This document shows positions 8,488 to 16,916 of a stretch of DNA of 45,526 nt, piece after piece (position 1 is the first letter of the stretch; the number at the start of each line of letters is the position of its first letter). Source of the stretch: Flavobacteria bacterium RIFCSPLOWO2_12_FULL_35_11 (GTDB lineage: Bacteria; Bacteroidota; Bacteroidia; Flavobacteriales; Flavobacteriaceae); NCBI GenBank assembly GCA_001800975.1, contig MGWK01000069.1, positions 1-45,526 on the forward strand. The letters run 5' to 3'. Both the position numbers and the translations under genes were made by a program. The notes under the pieces are model-generated. The model ran no database searches and was not told where the DNA came from. It saw nothing but the letters and a program-made list of their open reading frames with translations.

Positions 8488-10077
8488 TTAGAAAATTTTC
8501 TCAAAATAAGGCAAGTCATTTATTTGAACATTTACTTCTATTATTTTTGGTCCTTTAATAATCTTTCCGTCAAAACCCTTCCATTTGCCTTCTGGGATCA
8601 CTACCTTTCTTTTTAAAGCTCCTTTTGTAAGTACTGGAGCAATAAGTAATTTATCGCCTAATAAAAATTGGTCAATAATATTGGCATACCCACGATTAGG
8701 ATAATTAAACTCCAATGATTTCATAATTGGCTCCCCTGTTTTTGATGATTTTATTGCCAATTCTAAAATATAACTTTTATATTTTTCACGGATTTGAACA
8801 GCTTTTTTAATGGCCTCATAGTGCTGATCATCTAAAACTCTCCAAGGAGCCACTGAAAATTGCATCATAGGCATTAATGCATGGCACTGAGCCGAACGCA
8901 CAATTAATTCTTGATCTAAGATGTCTTCATTTAAGAACGCTGTAAATTCACCACCGCCAATCATATCAGGACAGGAAAAGTAATAACCCATTAATCCCTC
9001 AATTAACATGTTAGGAATGAGTAATTGCAAATCTTCGAAACTATGCGCCTTATCTCGTAAGCGCTGAACCATAGGCTGGCCACCCATTTTCCAGATAGCC
9101 CTATATTCATTGAGCGGATAATCAAGCGCAATTTTGCCATAAGCTTCTGAGTGTTCTGTGGGGGTAGCATCAGGTTTAAAAGAATTTATTTCAGTATAAT
9201 ATTCAAAATCACCTGCGTCAAACTTAAATCCATCCACGCCGTAATCAGTTGTTAATTTATTTAGTTGAGATTTAAACCATACGACAGCATCTGGATTTGT
9301 CAAATCCAGCAAAGCACTGGCGCCATTCCACCATTGAACTATTGCAGGGTTTCCCGATTTGTCCGTAACAAAATATTTTTTACTCATTAAATCTCTGTAC
9401 ACATCAGAATCGGGGCTGACAAAAGGACAAACCCATAACATGACTTTAAATCCTGAATTGTGTAAGGAATCTATCATTGATTTCGGATCTGAAAATCGGC
9501 CTGGGTGGAAATCCCATTTCCCATAGTCTTCCTGCCAGTTATCATCAATCATTAAGACTCCTGGCGGTAAATCATTCGCTAGAATATTTTTGGCATAAAT
9601 CATAATGTCTTTTTGATTTTGGTTGTAAATCAACTCAATCCAAGTGTTGTATTGTGGATTGGTAAAAAGAAGGGGATCAGGCATTTTACCGGTTGCCGGA
9701 AAATACGTTTTACTTGCGTACATATATCCTTCTTTTAGACTTTTTCCGGCTTTATGGTATTTAAAATCGACTGAATTACCTTTAACGCTCAATTTCCCAG
9801 GAACATAATTGATACTGTATGGATGTTCGGACCAAATTACTTCACCCTTATTGGAAAGCATCAAAGGTTGGACCTGGTTCCCGTAATTGCTATTTGTAAA
9901 GTCGACTAAATATTCCTTTTTCAGAGGCATTTTATAACCATCATTAACAATACCTGTCCACCAAAATGTATTATTTTCAACTTTTAGCGTTAAACTATCT
10001 TTGTAGTTTGATTGCTGCCCATTAACAGTATTTAATATTAGTGACGAAAACAATAAAGCTGCTAAAATATTTTTCAT
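8488..10077 (-). CDS. GH31-family glycosidase, exported
   Basis: A signal peptide (MKNILAALLFSSLILNTVNGQ) is followed by an N-terminal beta domain. The (beta/alpha)8 barrel shows GH31 marks: 'GVLMIDDNWQEDYGKWDFHPGRF' in the stretch about 173-195, 'KVMLWVCPFVSPDS' (about 211-224) and 'YGVDGFKFDAGDFEYY' (about 279-294). D287 is the likely nucleophile. The acid/base is less clear, with D349 in 'AHSFEDLQLL' the best candidate. 'FSCPDMIGGG' and 'ALMPMMQFSVAPWR' complete the barrel. At 529 residues it belongs to the short exported GH31 proteins common in Bacteroidota PULs. GH31 acts on alpha-glycosides, and one subfamily is alpha-N-acetylgalactosaminidase, which would fit this locus, though the subfamily cannot be fixed by eye. 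Last gene of the kbaZ operon, 64 bases after the GH36 gene. Confidence 0.85.
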   Translation of the reverse strand: MKNILAALLFSSLILNTVNGQQSNYKDSLTLKVENNTFWWTGIVNDGYKMPLKKEYLVDFTNSNYGNQVQPLMLSNKGEVIWSEHPYSINYVPGKLSVKGNSVDFKYHKAGKSLKEGYMYASKTYFPATGKMPDPLLFTNPQYNTWIELIYNQNQKDIMIYAKNILANDLPPGVLMIDDNWQEDYGKWDFHPGRFSDPKSMIDSLHNSGFKVMLWVCPFVSPDSDVYRDLMSKKYFVTDKSGNPAIVQWWNGASALLDLTNPDAVVWFKSQLNKLTTDYGVDGFKFDAGDFEYYTEINSFKPDATPTEHSEAYGKIALDYPLNEYRAIWKMGGQPMVQRLRDKAHSFEDLQLLIPNMLIEGLMGYYFSCPDMIGGGEFTAFLNEDILDQELIVRSAQCHALMPMMQFSVAPWRVLDDQHYEAIKKAVQIREKYKSYILELAIKSSKTGEPIMKSLEFNYPNRGYANIIDQFLLGDKLLIAPVLTKGALKRKVVIPEGKWKGFDGKIIKGPKIIEVNVQINDLPYFEKIF

Positions 10078-10141
10078 ATTTCTTTTCTGGTTTAATTTAT
10101 GTTTTTGAATAATCTTTACCGTTTATTTAGGTTGTTTATAA

Positions 10142-12235
10142 TTATTTAGGAGTTACTTCCAACAAAAGAAAGTTTTTGAATGAGGTTTTAACAAAAGGTT
10201 TATTCCCAGTGATTACCCCAAAATCTTTGTTGTTAAAATAATCCTTTACCACGTATGAGGTATTTTTATCAAGTCCTCTGAGTTCAATTTCTCCTTCCCA
10301 GTTTTTAGCATAAAAAGAATAATACATCGTATTTTCCTTCTTGATTACATGTGTTTCGGGTTTATCATAACCAATATCATATAGACTTCCTAAATATTTT
10401 TCTTTAGACAGCATTTTTTCATTATATAAAGAAAACCATTTCTTCCATATTATTTCCTTTTCGGGAGTCAATAAAAAGCTTTCGGAAGCATGTGGATTGT
10501 CTTTAGGCCAAGTGAATTTTGTACCTAAAACTGCTCCAATACCAAATGAACTGGCGAAATCATTTGCGTTATCGCTTAATTCTACATGATCTCCGTAATA
10601 TGCGGTCTTGGGAATGAGCGCCTTATACGTTTTGCCTTTGTGACGGACTTGCCAACTTGATAAAGGGTCTGAGGAAACCGCCTGATTCATATGTGCCATA
10701 TTAAAGTAAGACATGCAGGCACCACAAGGGCAATTTTCTACAACTGCATTAGGTTTTATGCTTCTTGCTTCATTATAAATCATTTCAAAAAACCCTGGTA
10801 AAGATTCTGGAGCTGTTTCGGGATTATCCAAACTGTAATCTAAACCAACACCATTCATATGTTGCCCATCCATTTTAAGTCCGTCAAATCCCCATTCTTC
10901 CATAAACATTTTTATAGTTTCTTTTGTATGAGCTATGGTTTTTTCCTTTGAAGGTGATAGATAATATGCATCCCACCACGTTATAAATTGAGGGGCGCCA
11001 TTCTTTTGAATAACAAGCATATCAGGATTTTCTGTCAAAAGTTTACTTTGTGGGTCAGCTGCCAAAGGTGCCCACCAGATTTTAGCTTTTAAACCTTGGT
11101 CATGTATTTTATCAACTAGGTCTTTAATCTCTTTATTCCCTTTTGGAAACTTGTCCGGATTAGCATCCCAATCACCTTCTGCAATTTGAAAACCATCATC
11201 TAAAACCGCCCACTTAATGCCAAGTTCTTTTACTTTTGGAAGTGTACCGACAATTTCATCCAGCGTGAATTTTCGCTCATAACCCCAAGCGCACCAAATC
11301 GGTTCGAATGAGGCATCCTCTGTCTCTACGATTTTGATTCCTTTGGCTTGCATCAGATTTGAGTATCTCTCTAAATTACTAAAATAATCTCCTTTTGTAA
11401 TTGAAATAAAGGTCTCCAAAGTTTCAATACTTTCTTTAGATTTAAATATAGTTCGTTCTTCAAAATCCTTTGAGACTGCTATTTTTACATCTTTACTTTT
11501 AACGGGCAATTCTGTTGGAAGGTTGACCAATTTAGGAATTAAAGCCAAATGTCCTACGGCGATATTGATATCTGGGCGCCATATAGAAGTAACTGGAACG
11601 CCTCCACCATAATCTGTGTCGTTCATGCCCATATAATTTTTTTTATAATATCCCAATGTTAGAGGGCTAATCCAGTCTGATCGTTTTGTAGATGAACTGC
11701 CCTGAAATGCCCAAAATAGCGGTGAATCTCCTTGTGAAAGGATGCTATATTCATTATTTACCCATTCTTCTAAAAAAATATCATCATTTGAGGTATTGGT
11801 ATAGATAACTTTAGTTGAAATTAAATCAGGAAAAGCATCATATATAGTTAATATGAGTTCTTTGTTAATGGATAGATCACTATCTGCATAGGTCCCATTT
11901 ATAATCCATTGTTTTCCGGACAATTCCCCTTTTAGAGGTTCTTCAACAATTTTATTAAATTTGAAATTGCCAATAATTTTATTGTTTACCTCCAATTTTT
12001 CTGAAGTCTGAAAACTGTTCATTATTGGTTTGGTATCAGGAAGAATGGTAGAAAATCTAGTTTCTAAATTATTATTTACTTCAAAAATCAAATTTCCGTG
12101 ATCAATTTTGACAACGGTATCATCTTGTTGGTTTTTATTACAGCCAACAATTAAAACTGCTGAAAGGAATATAAAAGATAGTAGTATTACCCGTGTAATT
12201 GAACCGTTAATCAATAATTTTTTTTGCATTTTCAT
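10142..12235 (-). CDS. GH36-like (melibiase) alpha-galactosidase/alpha-N-acetylgalactosaminidase, lipoprotein
   Basis: This is a lipoprotein (lipobox ...LIVGC, C32). Residues about 40-290 are a beta-supersandwich. A GH-D clan barrel follows: 'FEPIWCAWGYERKFT' (about 310-324), 'KWAVLDDGFQIAEGDW' (341-356), 'GLKAKIWWAPLAADPQ', 'WGFDGLKMDGQHMNG' (448-462) and 'VVENCPCGACMSYFNMA'. D456 in KMD matches the family nucleophile, and D523 in 'AVSSDPLSSWQVR' matches the acid/base. The Cys-Pro-Cys segment before it is in the place of the CxSGG-type loop of GH36. Clan D contains both alpha-galactosidases and alpha-GalNAcases, and the GalN catabolic neighbours favour an amino-sugar substrate. The start overlaps the upstream amidohydrolase by 29 bases (23 if Met3 is used), so the two are translationally coupled. 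Confidence 0.82.
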   Translation of the reverse strand: MKMQKKLLINGSITRVILLSFIFLSAVLIVGCNKNQQDDTVVKIDHGNLIFEVNNNLETRFSTILPDTKPIMNSFQTSEKLEVNNKIIGNFKFNKIVEEPLKGELSGKQWIINGTYADSDLSINKELILTIYDAFPDLISTKVIYTNTSNDDIFLEEWVNNEYSILSQGDSPLFWAFQGSSSTKRSDWISPLTLGYYKKNYMGMNDTDYGGGVPVTSIWRPDINIAVGHLALIPKLVNLPTELPVKSKDVKIAVSKDFEERTIFKSKESIETLETFISITKGDYFSNLERYSNLMQAKGIKIVETEDASFEPIWCAWGYERKFTLDEIVGTLPKVKELGIKWAVLDDGFQIAEGDWDANPDKFPKGNKEIKDLVDKIHDQGLKAKIWWAPLAADPQSKLLTENPDMLVIQKNGAPQFITWWDAYYLSPSKEKTIAHTKETIKMFMEEWGFDGLKMDGQHMNGVGLDYSLDNPETAPESLPGFFEMIYNEARSIKPNAVVENCPCGACMSYFNMAHMNQAVSSDPLSSWQVRHKGKTYKALIPKTAYYGDHVELSDNANDFASSFGIGAVLGTKFTWPKDNPHASESFLLTPEKEIIWKKWFSLYNEKMLSKEKYLGSLYDIGYDKPETHVIKKENTMYYSFYAKNWEGEIELRGLDKNTSYVVKDYFNNKDFGVITGNKPFVKTSFKNFLLLEVTPK

Positions 12236-13274
12236 AATATAGTTTTTTTAAAATGGTATCCCCAAGACCCAATCCATACAAGGGCCAGTGATAATTAAAT
12301 AATTCTTTTTCGTAGAAATGCTCATCTTCGGTTTCTAAAATCCTTAATGTGGTTTCATACATCGAAGGTTCCATACCCATATCAGTGCCATATAGTAATT
12401 TATCTTGAAATTTTTCATAAAAGGCTTTGGTGTATCTTGGTATTGGAGCAGTTTCTGCATATCTGGCCGAAATATCTGCATATAAGTTGTCGTAAGTTTC
12501 TAAAAGTCTGCCTATAATGCTTAAATCGTAGCTGCAATTGGCGAAATGACAGGCAATGAAGGTAGTTCCGGGATTTTCTTTCACTGCATTTTCTAAGGTT
12601 TTAATCAATGCTGCATGCAGCAGGATATTTTCCTTGGAAGTATCTATTTTCCAATCTGAAGCATTCATTAATCCATCATTATGAATATCAATTGGTTCAT
12701 ACATCCAATAAGGTTCAGCTACATGAATATTGATTGGCATTCCCAATTCACCGCATTTCTTTAATAATGGTTTCATTCGGTCGTCATCAATATGCATTCC
12801 ATATGCTTTAGTAGGTTTTGAATATACAAGTCCCTCTCCCTTATCGCCTAATTCACCAATACCTTTGGCACCTACCCGATAACATCTTTCTAGTTCCTTT
12901 ACCGCCTTTTCGCTCCAGCCTTTTTCATTGTATCCAGTATAATCAAACCCACACCATATTTCAAAACGACCTTCATATTTTGAATATACATTATAAATGC
13001 TGTCAAATTTTTTTCCTGTTTGGTAGGAGAGAATAGTTGTTTTTTCAATCCCAAATTTATCCATAGTCTTTATCCACTGTTCAATCTCAGCATCTGTTGT
13101 CGCATAAGGATGCGAATGCATATCTATTACAGGAAACTTTGCTTTTTCTATGACTGTTATTGGTATTTTGTAAATGGATTTAGGACTGTAATCCTTTAAA
13201 AGGATGTTTTCCTGAGCATTACTAATGGTTACTCCGAAAAAAGTAAAAAGAATGATACTTATTTTTTTGTACAT
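12207..13274 (-). CDS. exported amidohydrolase (amidohydrolase-2/TIM-barrel metal hydrolase)
   Basis: Residues 1-20 (MYKKISIILFTFFGVTISNA) are a Sec signal, so the protein acts in the periplasm. The metal-site pattern of the amidohydrolase superfamily is intact: H53-x-H55 in 'VIDMHSHPYA', H184 in 'INIHVAEP', H243 in 'IACHFAN' and D298 in 'LLYGTDMG'. The length of 355 suits the amidohydrolase-2 family (PF04909-like). It is not the cytoplasmic NagA/AgaA deacetylase, which lacks a signal peptide and has different spacing. It starts one base after the kbaY stop and its end overlaps the GH36 gene, all in one operon for galactosamine-type sugars. A role in removing an acyl group or opening a lactone of the released sugar is possible. 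The real substrate is unknown. Confidence 0.72.
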   Translation of the reverse strand: MYKKISIILFTFFGVTISNAQENILLKDYSPKSIYKIPITVIEKAKFPVIDMHSHPYATTDAEIEQWIKTMDKFGIEKTTILSYQTGKKFDSIYNVYSKYEGRFEIWCGFDYTGYNEKGWSEKAVKELERCYRVGAKGIGELGDKGEGLVYSKPTKAYGMHIDDDRMKPLLKKCGELGMPINIHVAEPYWMYEPIDIHNDGLMNASDWKIDTSKENILLHAALIKTLENAVKENPGTTFIACHFANCSYDLSIIGRLLETYDNLYADISARYAETAPIPRYTKAFYEKFQDKLLYGTDMGMEPSMYETTLRILETEDEHFYEKELFNYHWPLYGLGLGDTILKKLYYENAKKIID

Positions 13275-13275
13275 G

Positions 13276-14094
13276 TTAATTGAAGTTTATGGTTCTTAAT
13301 TTCTCTTCAACCAATGCGGTTGCTTGGGAAGTAGCCTTTGGAAAAACTTGTCGTAAATCTATGTTATCAGAATCTTTGAGTTCCTTTTGCAAACTTTTCA
13401 TGAATATATTTTTGATTTCGGTAGCGAGGTTGATTTTAGTGATCCCTTTTTTGATGGCTGCCTGTAATTGGTTGTTTGGTATTCCGGAACTTCCGTGCAA
13501 AACAAGTGCAGCCGTTGTTACTTTATTTATTTCCCCAATAAGGTCAATTTGTAATTTTGGTTCTTCCTTATAGAAGCCATGGGCAGAGCCGACAGCAATC
13601 GCTAAAGCGTTAATGCCTGTAGCATTTACAAATCTTTTTGCTTCTTCTGGTTGCGTATATATCATTTTTTGATCTTGACCCAATTTGGAGATATAGCCAA
13701 GTTCTGCTTCCACATTTATACCATAACTTTCAGCATATTTTACTATTTCTTGAGTTATTTTTACATTTTCCTCAAAAGGTTTTTCACTGGCGTCAATCAT
13801 AACGGAATCAAATCCGGCATCAATGCATCTTTTTATCAAGGTTGTATCTTGACCATGATCTAAGTGTAGCCAAGCAGTAACACCATATTGCTTTATGGCA
13901 CTTTCTGCAAGCGCTTTTGCGACGGTTAATCCCATATAATTAATGGAACTTTCCGAAAGTTGTAAAATAATTTCTGAACCTGTGTTTTGTGCTGCAGTTA
14001 ATACTGCTGCTAAAGTTTCAAAGTTATAGAAATTAGTGGCTAATAAAGCTTTACCTCTTTTTTTATTGTCTGCGAGTTTTTCTTGTAAATTCAT
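13276..14094 (-). CDS. kbaY: class II tagatose-1,6-bisphosphate aldolase, catalytic subunit (KbaY/GatY type)
   Basis: At 272 residues it matches class II fructose/tagatose-bisphosphate aldolases. 'WLHLDHGQD' carries the catalytic D79 and zinc ligand H80. H172 ('GSAHGFYKEEP') and H200 ('VLHGSSGIP') are the other zinc ligands. 'NVEAELGYI' and 'GITKINLATEI' are the family phosphate- and metal-loop motifs. The enzyme cleaves tagatose-1,6-bisphosphate to DHAP and glyceraldehyde-3-phosphate in the cytoplasm. A fructose-bisphosphate aldolase is the alternative. The KbaZ-type protein, PfkB kinase and AgaS in the same locus favour the tagatose pathway used for galactitol, GalNAc and galactosamine. It follows the kinase after three bases and precedes the amidohydrolase by one. 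Confidence 0.82.
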   Translation of the reverse strand: MNLQEKLADNKKRGKALLATNFYNFETLAAVLTAAQNTGSEIILQLSESSINYMGLTVAKALAESAIKQYGVTAWLHLDHGQDTTLIKRCIDAGFDSVMIDASEKPFEENVKITQEIVKYAESYGINVEAELGYISKLGQDQKMIYTQPEEAKRFVNATGINALAIAVGSAHGFYKEEPKLQIDLIGEINKVTTAALVLHGSSGIPNNQLQAAIKKGITKINLATEIKNIFMKSLQKELKDSDNIDLRQVFPKATSQATALVEEKLRTINFN

Positions 14095-14097
14095 AAT

Positions 14098-15045
14098 TTA
14101 TAGATGGTATGAAAATTTATTTTTGGCTATTTCTTTAACTAATTTTAAGTTTTCAAAGGCGGTGGTTCCTCCTGATGCTGTAGTGTTTATTGCCCCTATG
14201 ATGTTACCCACTTCTAGGCATCGTTCTAAATCTGCGCCTTTTAGATATTCATTTATAAATCCGGCATCAAAACTATCACCTGCACCAATACAATCAGCTA
14301 CATTTTCATTTAAGAAAGCTGGTTTTGTAATCAATTTTTTTGTATCCCAAAGATGGGCGCCTTTTTCACCATCTTTAATGATTACCACATTGGAGAAGGA
14401 TTTTATCTTTTCTATGCCTGATGCTATGTCAGGGCTATTTGTAAGATATTTAAATTCTTCGGTATTTGGTAAAAAGATATCGACATATGGAAGCAGTTCA
14501 CTTAAGTTTAGTTCCCATTTTTCTGAAGGATCCCACTGAGGATCCATTGAGGTTGAAAGCCCTAGTTTTTTTGCTCTTTGAAATAGCTTTGCAACATCTT
14601 TTATAAGCCCGGTTTGTAAAAAAATTGAACTTAAATGTAAGTGTTTAGCTTGGCCTAAAATTGCATCGGTAATGTCCTTTTCTAGCAGATGTTCCATTGC
14701 TCCTGGAAATGTGACATTTGCACGATTCATATCATAATTCAACACAATGGTCAGCCCCGTTTTGTAATCCTCGGAACTAATGATGTAGTCGGTATTGACT
14801 TTTTTTCTTTCGAGTGAATTTTTAATGATGCTTGAAAAATTATCTTTCCCTATTTTTCCCATAAAGGCAACTTTGTTTTCAAGTGAACTTAAATTGCTTG
14901 CAAATATGGCAGAACTGCTACCCAATGTTACATTGAGTTCTTTGGATAAAATCTCTTTCCCAATTTCGGGGAAACCTTGTATCTTATCCAGGATAATATC
15001 TACATTTAGTTCTCCAACCACTAAAACATCAAATAACATACTCAT
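14098..15045 (-). CDS. PfkB-family sugar kinase, probable tagatose-6-phosphate kinase
   Basis: The 315 residues begin 'FDVLVVGELNVDIIL', the PfkB N-terminal strand and substrate lid region. A 'GSSSAIFASNLSSL' loop and 'VAFMGKIGKDNF' follow, and the C-terminal signature is 'DCIGAGDSFDAGF', with D257 of GAGD as the catalytic base. Ribokinase-family members of this type include tagatose-6-phosphate kinase, 2-keto-3-deoxygluconate kinase and fructokinase. Placed between kbaZ and kbaY (gaps of one and three bases), it most likely phosphorylates tagatose-6-phosphate made by AgaS. The substrate is inferred from context. No signal peptide, so it is cytoplasmic. Confidence 0.75.
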   Translation of the reverse strand: MSMLFDVLVVGELNVDIILDKIQGFPEIGKEILSKELNVTLGSSSAIFASNLSSLENKVAFMGKIGKDNFSSIIKNSLERKKVNTDYIISSEDYKTGLTIVLNYDMNRANVTFPGAMEHLLEKDITDAILGQAKHLHLSSIFLQTGLIKDVAKLFQRAKKLGLSTSMDPQWDPSEKWELNLSELLPYVDIFLPNTEEFKYLTNSPDIASGIEKIKSFSNVVIIKDGEKGAHLWDTKKLITKPAFLNENVADCIGAGDSFDAGFINEYLKGADLERCLEVGNIIGAINTTASGGTTAFENLKLVKEIAKNKFSYHL

Positions 15046-15046
15046 A

Positions 15047-16345
15047 TTATAAATTTAGGTCATTTTTTAATATATTTTCTTCCAGAAGGTCATTGAGGTC
15101 TACCAGATTGAATTTGTAAAAATACTTATCCATTGCTTTCTCAATATGTGAAAGAAGTATCTGTTCTGCTTTTATGCTGTTATTTTCAAGGTTTTCATAA
15201 AGGGCTGCCCGTGAAGCAATCACTTCAGGGTTTTGCCAGATATAGCGGCACCCCGTTTTAATCAACCACTCTTGTCGTTGTAGTTTATTTGCATAAAAAT
15301 CTTTAGAATTTTCTTCTTCTTCCAGCCATTTTACCCACCTTCCTGATGAAATTACCGCTTCCCATAGCGTTTGTTTCATACTCGACATTTTAGGGACCTG
15401 TCCCTCAATAAACAAGTGATGTTCAATTTCCTCCAATTCCATGAGCCCTTCATATTCACGTTCTGTAAACTCGGGCCCCACATTGGCGCCGCCCATTCCG
15501 GCTTTTGGATATGCTTCTGGATTGCTTACATTGTCAGAGTAATGTCCTTTAATAACGCTGCCATAATTTGCTGCAATACCCACAATAATCTTTGCTACTT
15601 CGGCATCAAATTCAGTAGTGTGAAGATCTGTTCCTACTTTACCTACAACAAAACAGGGCCAAACATTAGATAGCCCTTCTCGTTCAAGCCCCTCTTTTAA
15701 AAGAACAAAAAACTCATTGAACACTGATAAATCTACCAAACCTCCATGGACTTCTTCAGTACCTACTTCATACGCAATTTTTGGAAGTCCTTTTTGTAAA
15801 CGATATTTTTCGCAATGCTTTATAAGTATAACCGTGCGCTCAACTACCGTTTTTATAGCGATGGTATCTTCTTTTGGCAATGTAATATCAATTGTGGGAT
15901 CTACGTGGATTAAATCATATCCGCAATCAATTGCAGCTTCAAATGATTTTTTTACCTGCCCCAACGTTTCTTCGTAATTTAGGTTTTCTTTTCTGTGACT
16001 GTCCTTAAGCCAAGGACCTCCATGATCTATTGCTATTAATACAGGTGATTGGAGATTAATTGCTTTGGCCAATTGCCTAATTTTATCAGCAAATTGTTTT
16101 GGTGTAAAACCTGTGTATCCTCCGTCCAAATCTACCTGATTTAAAGTTGTCGCAAATTTTATGGGAGCATTGCATCTTTTAGCGGAATTCAATGCTGCTT
16201 TCATTACTGCCATAGAATTTGGACACGCAGCAAAAATAGTTCTCTTTAAGCCAGTTTTATTTTCAAGTCTTTTATTTTCTTTCAAAATATAATCCAAAAA
16301 GGATAAATTTTCTAATTCCGCCGCATATCTAAGGTTTTTGTTCAT
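15047..16345 (-). CDS. kbaZ: tagatose-bisphosphate aldolase accessory subunit (KbaZ/GatZ type)
   Basis: This 432-residue cytoplasmic protein carries GatZ/KbaZ family patterns: 'FAACPNSMAVMKAAL', 'IKFATTLNQVDLDGGYTGF', 'VLIAIDHGGPWLKD' and 'IHVDPTIDI'. 'AYEVGTEEVHGGL', 'GKVGTDLHTTEF' and 'QTGCRYIWQNPEV' are also close (here KTGCRYIWQNPEV). The family acts with KbaY/GatY as a non-catalytic aldolase subunit. In some GalNAc pathway reconstructions a related protein (AgaZ) was proposed as the tagatose-6-P kinase, but here a PfkB kinase is also present. First gene of the six-gene minus-strand operon, with a clear promoter about 100 bases upstream. Confidence 0.85.
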   Translation of the reverse strand: MNKNLRYAAELENLSFLDYILKENKRLENKTGLKRTIFAACPNSMAVMKAALNSAKRCNAPIKFATTLNQVDLDGGYTGFTPKQFADKIRQLAKAINLQSPVLIAIDHGGPWLKDSHRKENLNYEETLGQVKKSFEAAIDCGYDLIHVDPTIDITLPKEDTIAIKTVVERTVILIKHCEKYRLQKGLPKIAYEVGTEEVHGGLVDLSVFNEFFVLLKEGLEREGLSNVWPCFVVGKVGTDLHTTEFDAEVAKIIVGIAANYGSVIKGHYSDNVSNPEAYPKAGMGGANVGPEFTEREYEGLMELEEIEHHLFIEGQVPKMSSMKQTLWEAVISSGRWVKWLEEEENSKDFYANKLQRQEWLIKTGCRYIWQNPEVIASRAALYENLENNSIKAEQILLSHIEKAMDKYFYKFNLVDLNDLLEENILKNDLNL

Positions 16346-16440
16346 TTTTTTTATTAGTGTAAATTAAGGATCATTAACCCTGTTTTATAGTTTCTAGCGT
16401 ATGAAGTACTTTATTATTGTTTTTTCATTCGTAAGTTCTA

Positions 16441-16471
16441 CAAAAATAAAAAAAAATAATAAACTTACAAA
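16441..16471 (-). promoter_or_regulatory. Bacteroidota-type promoter of the kbaZ operon
   Basis: On the minus strand TTTG (complement of 16468-16471) is followed by 19 bases and then TATTTTTG (complement of 16441-16448). This matches the phylum consensus of a -33 TTTG and a -7 TAnnTTTG. It lies about 95 bases upstream of the kbaZ start and is the only good match in that leader. Confidence 0.65.
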
Positions 16472-16810
16472 ACCTTTCTTTTATTTATTTTTATCTTTTT
16501 TATTCTTTCATTTAATTATGATTATTTTAGTTTGCCTAATGACTAATATAAGGGTAATCATTCAAGAAATGTCTATTATTTTCTTATCTAAAGTAGAACT
16601 TAATATCGTTTTGGGTGGATATTTTGGCCCAATTGTTAAAAATTCTTCTATAATATGGATACTGTAAAAATTATTTTTAATCGTAATTACTTGATCTTGA
16701 TATTATACAGCTAGTAATATAGCGGTTATTCGAATAGGATATATTTAATATTTTTAAAATAAAAAGGATAAAATACCTTTTAAGTTAAAATTTCCATAAA
16801 AAAAATAAAA

Positions 16811-16847
16811 ATAAGTTTGTGAAAGAAAATTTTATTTTATACGTTTG
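16811..16847 (+). promoter_or_regulatory. susC promoter with shared 16-base element
   Basis: TTTG (16816-16819), 20 bases, then TACGTTTG (16840-16847), about 70 bases upstream of the susC start. The -33 box is embedded in ATAAGTTTGTGAAAGA (16811-16826), which is repeated exactly at 28708-28723 in the next promoter, with the same 20-base spacing to the -7 box. It is therefore a candidate operator as well as a promoter. Confidence 0.7.
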
Positions 16848-16916
16848 TTAAAATGTAATTCAAGATTAAAAATCTTTTATAACGTTATTATTGTATAAAT
16901 TAATTAAACTCATGAC

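Larger units (their letters stand above)
16346..16916. other. divergent intergenic region between kbaZ and susC
   Basis: This very AT-rich 571-base spacer carries the minus promoter of kbaZ (16441-16471) and the plus promoter of susC (16811-16847). An 88-codon open frame inside it (16401-16667, +) encodes a low-complexity Lys/Ile/Phe-rich peptide with no recognisable family and is probably chance. Between about 16480 and 16800 no other structure was recognised. Confidence 0.6.

Noticed and set aside
8434-8616. 60-codon + strand frame after the 6464 gene
   Set aside because: It is mostly antisense to the end of the GH31 gene and lacks protein-like composition.
12207-13274. Calling the amidohydrolase AgaA/NagA
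   Set aside because: It has a signal peptide and amidohydrolase-2 type spacing. AgaA/NagA is cytoplasmic and acts on the 6-phosphate.
16401-16667. 88-codon open frame on the + strand in the kbaZ-susC gap
   Set aside because: Low-complexity AT-driven peptide, overlaps the kbaZ promoter on the other strand, no family resemblance.
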